A DNA stretch of 5,029 bases from Pseudomonadota bacterium (GTDB lineage: Bacteria; Pseudomonadota; Alphaproteobacteria; Rhodobacterales; Rhodobacteraceae). The DNA lies in the NCBI GenBank assembly GCA_027592105.1, contig JAQCLA010000197.1, positions 1 to 5,029 on the forward strand, written 5' to 3'. The notes beneath the pieces are model-generated. The model was not told the DNA's origin and made no database searches. It was given only the letters and a program-made list of their open reading frames with translations. A program made the translations under genes and the position numbers. Numbering within the stretch: position 1 is the first letter of the stretch; every line of letters begins with the position of its first letter. This document shows, one piece after another, positions 1 to 4,758 of this stretch.

Positions 1-465
1 CGGGCCTTCGACGACCTTCATCGCCACGGCTTCCCCCGGAAGGAGATCGGCCAACCCACAACGTCGCAGCACCTCAGCATGCACGAACACATCTTCAGGG
101 TTACCAAAGACATTGGCAAAACCAAAGCCTTTTGCTTTGTCGAACCACTTTACCCGCGCAGGCACAAAGGCCACACCCGGTGCCAGATCTTCGGTGGTAT
201 CGTAATCTTCCCCGTCAGGGCCCGCCGCGGCCGAGATGGCCAAGACTTCGCTGGCCTGCACTCCGCGTGGCGTCACCTGCACGCGCACCGTAATGCGCGC
301 TTCCTCGGCAACCGATCCTTGCCCGAAGTTGCGCAGCACATTGGCATGCAGCAAAATATCGGGGCCGGGATCATCGGATACGATAAACCCGAACCCTTTG
401 CCCACATCGAACCACTTGACGCGCCCCTCTACGACGAGTGGCTCTTCCAAAATTTCGTCTGCCAT
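1..465 (-). CDS. Two-domain cold-shock protein (CspA family), C-terminus cut by the window edge
   Basis: The start ATG is at 465-463 and 155 codons are visible with no stop before the edge. Two cold-shock domains are recognisable. The first covers about residues 12-77, with VKWFD at 16-20, RNP1 KGFGF at 23-27 and an RNP2-like DILLH at 36-40. The second starts near residue 102, with VKWFD at 105-109, KGFGF at 112-116 and a canonical DVFVH at 125-129. An acidic linker (about 81-98) joins them. Roughly 15-25 residues of domain 2 should be missing to the left. Cold-shock domains are five-stranded OB folds that bind single-stranded RNA or DNA, often as cytoplasmic RNA chaperones. Two-domain forms such as Caulobacter CspC and CspD are known in alphaproteobacteria. 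Domain 1 lacks the usual VFVH aromatic in RNP2. A weak Shine-Dalgarno (GGGATAGG) precedes the ATG, and an upstream ATG at 491 is out of frame. The family is certain; which paralogue it is, and whether cold induces it, is not. Confidence 0.93.
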   Translation of the reverse strand, partial: MADEILEEPLVVEGRVKWFDVGKGFGFIVSDDPGPDILLHANVLRNFGQGSVAEEARITVRVQVTPRGVQASEVLAISAAAGPDGEDYDTTEDLAPGVAFVPARVKWFDKAKGFGFANVFGNPEDVFVHAEVLRRCGLADLLPGEAVAMKVVEGP

Positions 466-507
466 ACTGGCCTATCCCGTAAATTGCCCATGATGGGCGG
501 TGTCCCC

Positions 508-529
508 TTGGTAACGTTTTGGTTACCAA
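508..529 (-). promoter_or_regulatory. Probable hairpin in the 5' leader of the cold-shock mRNA
   Basis: TTGGTAAC (508-515) and GTTACCAA (522-529) are perfect inverted copies separated by 6 nt. If transcription starts near 552, this 8-bp stem lies in the leader about 43 nt upstream of the ATG. Cold-shock mRNAs such as E. coli cspA have structured leaders that affect stability and translation. Whether this one acts that way is inference. No T-tract follows the stem on the minus strand, so it does not look like an intrinsic terminator. Confidence 0.45.
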
Positions 530-558
530 AATCCACGGATACAAGTTAAAAATTCTTC

Positions 559-567
559 ATTATACCA
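559..567 (-). promoter_or_regulatory. Extended -10 promoter of the cold-shock gene
   Basis: Read on the minus strand, the sequence is TGGTATAAT: a perfect TATAAT (564-559) preceded by the extended -10 TGn element. No good -35 sits 16-18 bp upstream (the best spacing gives TGCGTG), as is typical of extended -10 promoters. A start about 7 nt downstream, near 552, would give a leader of about 85-90 nt before the ATG at 465. The stretch lies in an AT-rich gap just upstream of the gene and points toward it. The start point is inferred. Confidence 0.6.
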
Positions 568-578
568 ACGTTTTGCAT

Positions 579-595
579 TTTCACGCATCGTGAAA
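579..595. promoter_or_regulatory. Perfect 17-bp palindrome over the -35 region of the cold-shock promoter (candidate operator)
   Basis: TTTCACG-CAT-CGTGAAA is a perfect 7-bp inverted repeat with a 3-bp centre. It lies 12 bp upstream of the extended -10 element, exactly where a -35 box would be. A dimeric DNA-binding regulator is the natural reading, but I cannot name one. A chance palindrome is possible, because the region is AT-rich and unselected for coding. Confidence 0.4.
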
Positions 596-601
596 TCGCG
601 A

Positions 602-615
602 AAATGTCAACATTT
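602..615. repeat. Short inverted repeat between pdxH and the cold-shock promoter
   Basis: AAATGT-CA-ACATTT is a perfect 6-bp inverted repeat with a 2-bp centre, located 19 bp past the pdxH stop. On the minus strand it contains TTGACA, a consensus -35 hexamer. No matching -10 lies 16-18 bp downstream, and the clear TATAAT is about 39 bp away, so it does not form a standard promoter with it. It could be a second regulator site or chance. Confidence 0.3.
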
Positions 616-633
616 ACAAGGCAAAATTCAGCT

Positions 634-1254
634 TCACGGATTAAGCCGCTGGATCTGCCATTCCGCCGCAGGCGTCGCGCGCGACCAGCGAAAACGGTCA
701 TGCAGACGAAACGCACCATCGGCCCAAAATTCGATCTCAAGCGGCGTGATCCGAAACCCGCCCCAAAACGGCGGGCGCGGCGGGTTGGTGCCATATTGCG
801 CCGTCACACGCGCCACATCAGCCAACAGGCTCGCCCGGCTGTCGAGTGGTTGCGACTGTTTCGATGCCCATGCGCCCAAACGGCTTTTGAGAGATCGCGA
901 GGCGAAGTAATCATCCGCCGCCTGCCCATCCTCGCGGCTCACCAATCCGCGCACCCGCATCTGGCGTTGCTGCGTCTTGGAATGCAGAACGAAGGCCGCC
1001 TTGCCCGCCGCCGCAAGCTCGCCCCCCTTCACGCTGTCGTAATTGGTGAAAAAGACGAACGCCCCCTGCCCGCTGCCCAACTGTTCGATCTGCTTGAGCA
1101 GCACCATCCGCACATTCGGCATCCCATGGGCATCGACAGTGGCCAAGGCGATTGCATTGGGATCATTGGGTTCGGTCTGCGTCGCCGCTGCCAACCAGTC
1201 TTGTGCGATCACAAAAGGATCATCGCCAGCGAAAATACCTGTGCGCTCACTCAT
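634..1254 (-). CDS. pdxH: Pyridoxamine/pyridoxine 5'-phosphate oxidase
   Basis: This encodes 206 residues. The enzyme is an FMN-dependent cytoplasmic homodimer that oxidises pyridoxamine 5'-phosphate or pyridoxine 5'-phosphate with O2 to pyridoxal 5'-phosphate, the last step of vitamin B6 cofactor synthesis and salvage. Recognisable blocks are RMVLLK at 49-54 (FMN site), FFTNYDSVKGGEL at 68-80, RQMRVRG at 97-103, PPFWGG at 161-166, and the family signature region IEFW at 174-177 followed by RLHDR at 183-187. The chain ends in QRLNP, as is usual for full-length members. The frame stays open upstream to an ATG at 1296. I chose 1254 because a good Shine-Dalgarno (AAGGA at 1263-1267) precedes it and MSERTGIF fits the normal N-terminus. 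The cold-shock gene follows in the same direction after 168 bp but has its own promoter. fabI is divergent. Confidence 0.96.
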   Translation of the reverse strand: MSERTGIFAGDDPFVIAQDWLAAATQTEPNDPNAIALATVDAHGMPNVRMVLLKQIEQLGSGQGAFVFFTNYDSVKGGELAAAGKAAFVLHSKTQQRQMRVRGLVSREDGQAADDYFASRSLKSRLGAWASKQSQPLDSRASLLADVARVTAQYGTNPPRPPFWGGFRITPLEIEFWADGAFRLHDRFRWSRATPAAEWQIQRLNP

Positions 1255-1399
1255 CGGCCCTGTCCTTTTCTGACCTTGTCCGTGTCCCAGCCTCATCAGC
1301 TAGCGCCCTGCACCCATGACAGCAAGTCCGCCTCTCTTGAAGCATCGCAGGCGATGGCTTACCAGAACCGCAAGGCACGATTGGCATATGGGGAAAACA
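1255..1399. promoter_or_regulatory. Divergent control region between pdxH and fabI
   Basis: These 145 bp must carry the promoters for both pdxH (leftward) and fabI (rightward). For fabI a weak candidate is TTGAAG (1337-1342), 17 bp, then TACCAG (1360-1365), which would give a leader of roughly 30 nt. For pdxH, TTGCTG and TAGCTG at a similar spacing on the minus strand are weaker still. The only strong signals are the ribosome binding sites at each end: AAGGA at 1263-1267 for pdxH and GGGGA at 1390-1394 for fabI. No gene is visible inside. Confidence 0.4.
1340..1360. repeat. Inverted repeat in the fabI upstream region
   Basis: AAGCATCGC (1340-1348) faces GCGAT-G-GCTT (1351-1360) across 2 bp. 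The nine paired positions are interrupted only by one extra G. The repeat fills the spacer of the weak candidate fabI promoter, so it reads better as a possible protein-binding site than as an RNA hairpin, whose loop would be too small. No regulator can be named. Confidence 0.3.
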
Positions 1400-2212
1400 A
1401 TGGGTTTGATGACAGGCAAGCGCGGGCTCATCATGGGGCTGGCAAATGACAAATCCATCGCTTGGGGCATCGCGAAAGCGGTTGCCGCCGAAGGGGCGGA
1501 ATTGGCCTTTTCCTATCAGGGCGACGCCCTTCTCAAGCGTGTGCAGCCTTTGGCTCAAAGTGTCGGCTCAAGCTTGATGATCCCGTGCGATGTCGGCGAT
1601 GAAGCATCGCTGGACGCGCTGTTTGCGCGGCTTGAGCAAGAATGGGGCAGCCTTGATTTCGTGGTCCATGCGATAGGCTTTTCCGACAAGAACGAATTGC
1701 GCGGCCGTTATGTCGAAACATCGCCCGCCAATTTCGCCATGACGATGAACATCTCGGTCTATTCCTTCACCGCTGTATGCCAGCGCGCGGAAAAGATGAT
1801 GCCCAATGGCGGTTCGCTTCTGACGCTGACCTATTACGGCGCCGAAAAGGTAATGCCGCATTATAATGTGATGGGGGTCGCCAAGGCCGCACTCGAAGCA
1901 TCGGTGATGTACCTGGCCGAGGATCTGGGCCGCGACGGTATCCGCGTGAACGCCATCAGCGCGGGCACGATCAAGACGCTGGCGGCCTCGGGTATCGGCG
2001 ATTTCCGCTACATCTTGAAATGGAACGAATACAACTCGCCGCTACGCCGCACCGTGACGCAAGATGAGGTCGGCCAATCGGCGCTGTACCTGTTGTCGGA
2101 TATGTCGAGCGCGGTCACAGGCGAGGTATTGCATGTCGATGCGGGCTATCATGTGATCGGCATGAAGAACCCCGAAGCCCCCGATCTCAGCCTTGATAAA
2201 AAGGAAGACTAA
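1400..2212 (+). CDS. fabI: Enoyl-[acyl-carrier-protein] reductase [NADH]
   Basis: This encodes 270 residues. FabI is a cytoplasmic homotetrameric enzyme that reduces trans-2-enoyl-ACP to acyl-ACP with NADH, the final step of each type II fatty-acid elongation cycle and the target of triclosan. It has the SDR-type fold. Visible elements are the nucleotide-binding GLANDKSIAWG (13-23), HAIG (90-93, equivalent to the E. coli Gly93 region), the catalytic Tyr145 and Tyr155 with Lys162 in YNVMGVAK, and the substrate loop TLAASGIGDF. One oddity is SAGT at 187-190, where E. coli has SAGP. The frame is open upstream to 1316, with further ATGs at 1388 and 1409. I chose 1400 because MGLMTGKR aligns directly with the E. 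coli start MGFLSGKR and GGGGA lies 5 nt upstream. gpt follows after 3 nt, so the two are probably cotranscribed. Confidence 0.96.
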   Translation: MGLMTGKRGLIMGLANDKSIAWGIAKAVAAEGAELAFSYQGDALLKRVQPLAQSVGSSLMIPCDVGDEASLDALFARLEQEWGSLDFVVHAIGFSDKNELRGRYVETSPANFAMTMNISVYSFTAVCQRAEKMMPNGGSLLTLTYYGAEKVMPHYNVMGVAKAALEASVMYLAEDLGRDGIRVNAISAGTIKTLAASGIGDFRYILKWNEYNSPLRRTVTQDEVGQSALYLLSDMSSAVTGEVLHVDAGYHVIGMKNPEAPDLSLDKKED

Positions 2213-2215
2213 GCC

Positions 2216-2737
2216 ATGATCACGCCACTGCCGCATGAAAAAGGTTTTCACGTTTCCTGGGATCAGCTGCATCGTGATGCCCGCGCATTGGCGTGGCGGC
2301 TCGACAAGCGCGGCCCGGGGGTCGATGGCGCCTGGCGCGCAGTGGTCGCCATTACGCGCGGCGGCATGGCTCCTGCGATGATCGTGGCGCGCGAATTGGA
2401 TATCCGCACTGTCGATACGATCAGCGTGAAATCCTACCATGCCGGCGGCGGCAAGGCCGACAAACAGCGCGAGGCGGAAGTGCTCAAAAGCCCCGATGCC
2501 GCAATCATGGGCAATGGCGAGGGTGTGCTGATCGTCGATGATCTGGTCGATACGGGCAAAACCCTCGAACTGGTCCGCCAGCTGTACCCAAAGGCGCATT
2601 TCGCAACGATCTATGCCAAGCCCAAGGGCGAACCGATGGTCGACACCTTCATCACAGGTGTCAGCCAAGATACCTGGATTTTCTTTCCATGGGATATGGC
2701 CCTCCAATATGTGGAGCCATATCGCGGCAAGGATTAA
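2216..2737 (+). CDS. gpt: Xanthine-guanine phosphoribosyltransferase
   Basis: This encodes 173 residues. The enzyme transfers phosphoribose from PRPP to xanthine or guanine (and less well hypoxanthine), making XMP or GMP in purine salvage. It is normally a tetramer, sometimes loosely membrane-associated. The type I phosphoribosyltransferase PRPP motif is VLIVDDLVDTGKT (104-116). RGG at 48-50 is the loop that contacts pyrophosphate. The C-terminal QDTWIFFPWD (151-160) matches QDTWIEQPWD of E. coli Gpt, which lines the base pocket. It is about 20 residues longer than the E. coli protein (152), with extra residues before the VSWD start of homology and near 76-100. AAGGA at 2201-2205, inside the end of fabI, is the ribosome binding site. 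The 3-nt gap from fabI implies one transcript, although the two reactions belong to unrelated pathways. Confidence 0.95.
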   Translation: MITPLPHEKGFHVSWDQLHRDARALAWRLDKRGPGVDGAWRAVVAITRGGMAPAMIVARELDIRTVDTISVKSYHAGGGKADKQREAEVLKSPDAAIMGNGEGVLIVDDLVDTGKTLELVRQLYPKAHFATIYAKPKGEPMVDTFITGVSQDTWIFFPWDMALQYVEPYRGKD

Positions 2738-2770
2738 GCGCTGCGGAAATGCGCATGAGTTTTCGGATTG

Positions 2771-2796
2771 GCTGAATTTTCCTGTGAAACTTCAGC
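2771..2796. terminator. Stem-loop between convergent gpt and aroB (possible bidirectional terminator)
   Basis: GCTGAA (2771-2776) pairs with TTCAGC (2791-2796). After one mismatch, TTTC (2778-2781) pairs with GAAA (2786-2789) around a CTGT loop. This makes a 10-bp stem over 26 nt, right of the gpt stop and covering the last codon and stop of aroB. No run of T follows on either strand, so it is not a textbook intrinsic terminator. It may protect 3' ends or help end both transcripts. Confidence 0.42.
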
Positions 2797-3907
2797 GCTT
2801 GGCGTTCAATGCATCGTGCAGGACATGGCGCACGACATCGCGCGGCACATCCGCCGCGACGAAGGCCTGTCCGATCCCATGCGCAAGGATGAAGCGCAAT
2901 TGGCCATCGACCACTTTCTTGTCCTGGCCCATCAGCGCCAAAAGCCCGTCAGCATCCGGCAAATCACCCATGATATCAGAGAGATTCAGCTTCATCTTCA
3001 TCTGACGCAAATGCGCCCTGACCCGGCTGGGTTCCTCTTGCGCGCAAAGCCCCAGCCGCGCGGAAAGTTCGAATGCCAGCGCGCAGCCGATCGCCACCCC
3101 CTCGCCATGCAAAAGCCGGTCGCCATAACCCGTCGCTGCCTCCAACGCATGGCCGAAGGTATGCCCCAAGTTAAGCAAGGCGCGATCACCCTGTTCGGTT
3201 TCATCACGCACGACGATATCGGCCTTCATCTGAACCGAACGGCGCACCGCCTCGGCGCGCAGTGCAGCGTCACCGGCGGCAAGTGCCGGGCCGTTTTGCT
3301 CCAGCCAATCGAAAAACGCGGCATCGCCCAAAAGCCCGTATTTGACCACCTCGCCATAGCCCGCCAGAAAATCGCGCGGGGCAAGCGTGCCCAAGACATC
3401 GATATCGGCCAAGACGAGGCTGGGTTGATGGAAGGCACCGACAAGGTTCTTGCCATGGGATGTGTTGATCCCGGTCTTGCCGCCGACCGAGCTATCGACT
3501 TGCGCCAAAAGCGACGTGGGGATCTGCACAAAACGCACCCCACGCCGCAAGATCGCCGCCGCAAATCCAACCAAATCACCGATCACCCCACCGCCAAACG
3601 CGATCACCACATCCCGACGTTCGACCTTTTCGGCCAAAAGCCATTCGACGGTTTGGATCAAGAAGGGCCAGCTTTTCGTGGCCTCGCCGGGTGGCAGGAT
3701 CAATGCCTCGCTCGTGATGCCCGCTTGACGCAACCCATCTTGCAACGCATCCAGATGCAACCCAGCCACGTTGGTTTCGGTCACGATCCAGACCTTGGGC
3801 CTGCGCAAAAGCGGTGCGATCTCGCCGCCTGCATCCGCGAGCAATCCCGCACTGATGCGCACATCATAGGCGCGATCGCCAAGCGCCACATGCACTGTCT
3901 GCATCAT
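2792..3907 (-). CDS. aroB: 3-dehydroquinate synthase
   Basis: This encodes 371 residues, a normal length. AroB is cytoplasmic and uses NAD+ and a divalent metal, usually zinc, to cyclise DAHP to 3-dehydroquinate, the second step of the shikimate pathway. Visible motifs are PPGEATKS (72-79), the nucleotide-binding GGGVIGD (105-111), VDSSVGGKTGIN (137-148), GYGEVVKYG (183-191) and LGHTFGHALE (247-256). By comparison with E. coli the metal ligands should be Glu186, His249 and His267, and all three are present. I chose the ATG at 3907 because it forms an ATGA overlap with the aroK stop and has AAGGG 8 nt upstream (3916-3920). The ATG at 3904 is the alternative and would remove one residue. The upstream extension to 3982 lies within aroK and is not supported. 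It is probably translationally coupled to aroK. Confidence 0.96.
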   Translation of the reverse strand: MMQTVHVALGDRAYDVRISAGLLADAGGEIAPLLRRPKVWIVTETNVAGLHLDALQDGLRQAGITSEALILPPGEATKSWPFLIQTVEWLLAEKVERRDVVIAFGGGVIGDLVGFAAAILRRGVRFVQIPTSLLAQVDSSVGGKTGINTSHGKNLVGAFHQPSLVLADIDVLGTLAPRDFLAGYGEVVKYGLLGDAAFFDWLEQNGPALAAGDAALRAEAVRRSVQMKADIVVRDETEQGDRALLNLGHTFGHALEAATGYGDRLLHGEGVAIGCALAFELSARLGLCAQEEPSRVRAHLRQMKMKLNLSDIMGDLPDADGLLALMGQDKKVVDGQLRFILAHGIGQAFVAADVPRDVVRHVLHDALNAKR

Positions 3908-4485
3908 CTCTGATACCCTTCTATCGCGCCTGCATCCGCAAGGGCTGCCAAAACATGCGCTGTCGTCTCTTCCACAGACCATTCCGGCGCGACCAGCACA
4001 TGATGAGGGGCCAAGGCATAGATCGGTGCGCGCTGTTCATAAAGTGCCGCCAGGCTGGCGCGCGGATCGGCTGTGCGCAGCAAGGGCCGCGTGTTCTTGT
4101 GGCGCACCCTTTGCCACAACAGATCCAGATCCGCCTTCAGCCAAAGCACTACCGCCTGATCCACGAGTAGATCGCGATTGGCCTGCGACATCCACGCCCC
4201 GCCACCCGTCGACAAGATACATGGCGGCCCCGCCAAGAGCCGCGCGATGACCGCACTTTCCTTTTCGCGAAAGAAGGGCTCGCCAAAGCGGGCAAAGATC
4301 TCGGCGATCGATAGCTGGGCCGAAGCCTCGATCTCGGCATCCGAGTCGCGGATCTCTGCATTAAGCTGCGCCGCCAAAACCCGGCCAACGGCGGTCTTGC
4401 CCGCCCCCATCATGCCAACCAACACAACGCTGCGCACCAGACGGCCCGCGGGCGTTTCACGCATATTTGTGGTCGTTTCGGTCAT
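3904..4485 (-). CDS. aroK: Shikimate kinase
   Basis: This encodes 193 residues. The enzyme phosphorylates the 3-hydroxyl of shikimate with ATP, the fifth step of chorismate synthesis. It is a small cytoplasmic P-loop kinase. The Walker A motif is GMMGAGKT (24-31). The shikimate-binding segment is DSD (47-49), with FFREKE at 71-76 (Arg73) and GGG at 94-96. The lid arginine is in NTRPLL (Arg133), and QRAPIY (151-156) supplies Arg152. The first 18 residues are poorly conserved. The frame is open upstream to 4722, but that part runs across the divergent genes and lacks family sequence. The ATG at 4485 is the likeliest start, though its Shine-Dalgarno is weak. An internal ATG at 4464 is possible. 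aroK is first in an aroK-aroB operon, and the last 4 nt overlap aroB. Confidence 0.95.
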   Translation of the reverse strand: MTETTTNMRETPAGRLVRSVVLVGMMGAGKTAVGRVLAAQLNAEIRDSDAEIEASAQLSIAEIFARFGEPFFREKESAVIARLLAGPPCILSTGGGAWMSQANRDLLVDQAVVLWLKADLDLLWQRVRHKNTRPLLRTADPRASLAALYEQRAPIYALAPHHVLVAPEWSVEETTAHVLAALADAGAIEGYQR

Positions 4486-4623
4486 GGTTGCTAAAAAATT
4501 CTTCCGTGAGTGGCGCAATTTCGTCCGGCATGGCTTATAAGGAAATCGAAACGGCGGCAAACGCCGATCCGCGAGCTTTCGGTGAAAGGTGCGCGGGCCA
4601 ACGACAAGGCAAAGGCGAAGAGC
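4486..4623. promoter_or_regulatory. Divergent control region between aroK and the small membrane-protein gene
   Basis: These 138 bp hold the palindrome CTTATAAG (4534-4541), which supplies a TATAAG -10-like hexamer on both strands. On the minus strand TTTGCC or TTGCCG lies 15-16 bp upstream of it, a plausible aroK promoter with a start near 4530 and a leader of about 45 nt. On the plus strand no good -35 is visible, so the case is weaker. A 5-bp inverted repeat, CGGCG/CGCCG (4552-4566, 5-nt loop), lies beside it. AAAGG at 4611-4615 is the ribosome binding site of the rightward gene. Confidence 0.4.
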
Positions 4624-4758
4624 ATGTGGCGCGTGATCAGATTGCTTCTGGTGATCATCCTTTTGGGGGTGCTTGGTTTGATCGGCTATTCCTATTCCGG
4701 TTATCTGGTCCCGGCGCAGCAAAACATCACGGCCCCGGTGGACCTCGATGTCGATTAA
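4624..4758 (+). CDS. Small single-pass membrane protein, function unknown
   Basis: This encodes 44 residues. A short basic start (MWRVIR) is followed by a hydrophobic segment at about 5-24 rich in Leu, Ile and Val, then a short polar tail ending in acidic residues (DLDVD). The charge pattern predicts the N-terminus in the cytoplasm and the roughly 20-residue tail in the periplasm. There is no signal-peptidase site or lipobox. The frame is open upstream to an ATG at 4510, but that extension is low-complexity basic sequence and spans the candidate promoter. The ATG at 4624 has AAAGG 8 nt upstream and gives a sensible membrane protein. I have a general impression that short proteins of this type sit beside aroK in related Rhodobacteraceae, but cannot check it here. 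The 11-nt overlap with the next gene suggests coupled translation and perhaps a shared task at the membrane. Confidence 0.72.
   Translation: MWRVIRLLLVIILLGVLGLIGYSYSGYLVPAQQNITAPVDLDVD

Noticed and set aside
99..108. GGTTACCAAA, repeated exactly at 521-530 in the leader hairpin region
   Set aside because: The copy at 99-108 encodes conserved FGN-type residues of cold-shock domain 2. A single 10-base match is most simply chance.
79..549. A 156-codon plus-strand open frame opposite the cold-shock gene
   Set aside because: The opposite strand encodes two unmistakable cold-shock domains. The antisense product has no recognisable feature.
1316..1399. N-terminal extension of FabI from the ATG at 1316
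   Set aside because: The extra 28 residues are basic and unlike FabI. The start at 1400 matches the E. coli N-terminus and has a ribosome binding site.
604..1449. A 281-codon plus-strand open frame across pdxH and into fabI
   Set aside because: It is antisense to pdxH and ends within fabI in the wrong frame. The protein is arginine-rich and low in sense, so it is a shadow.
2042..2707. A 221-codon minus-strand open frame opposite gpt and the end of fabI
   Set aside because: It crosses two well-supported genes on the other strand, and its composition is typical of antisense translation.
2768..3913. A 381-codon plus-strand open frame spanning almost all of aroB
   Set aside because: It is the antisense of a clear AroB with all its motifs. 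Long antisense frames are common in GC-rich DNA, and its translation shows no domain and an Arg/His/Gln-rich composition.
4552..4566. CGGCG/CGCCG hairpin upstream of the microprotein gene as a terminator or riboswitch piece
   Set aside because: The stem is only 5 bp, no T-tract follows, and short GC inverted repeats are frequent in such DNA.
4486..4722. N-terminal extension of AroK from the ATG at 4722
   Set aside because: It would run through the divergent microprotein gene and the intergenic region, and shikimate kinases start shortly before the P-loop.
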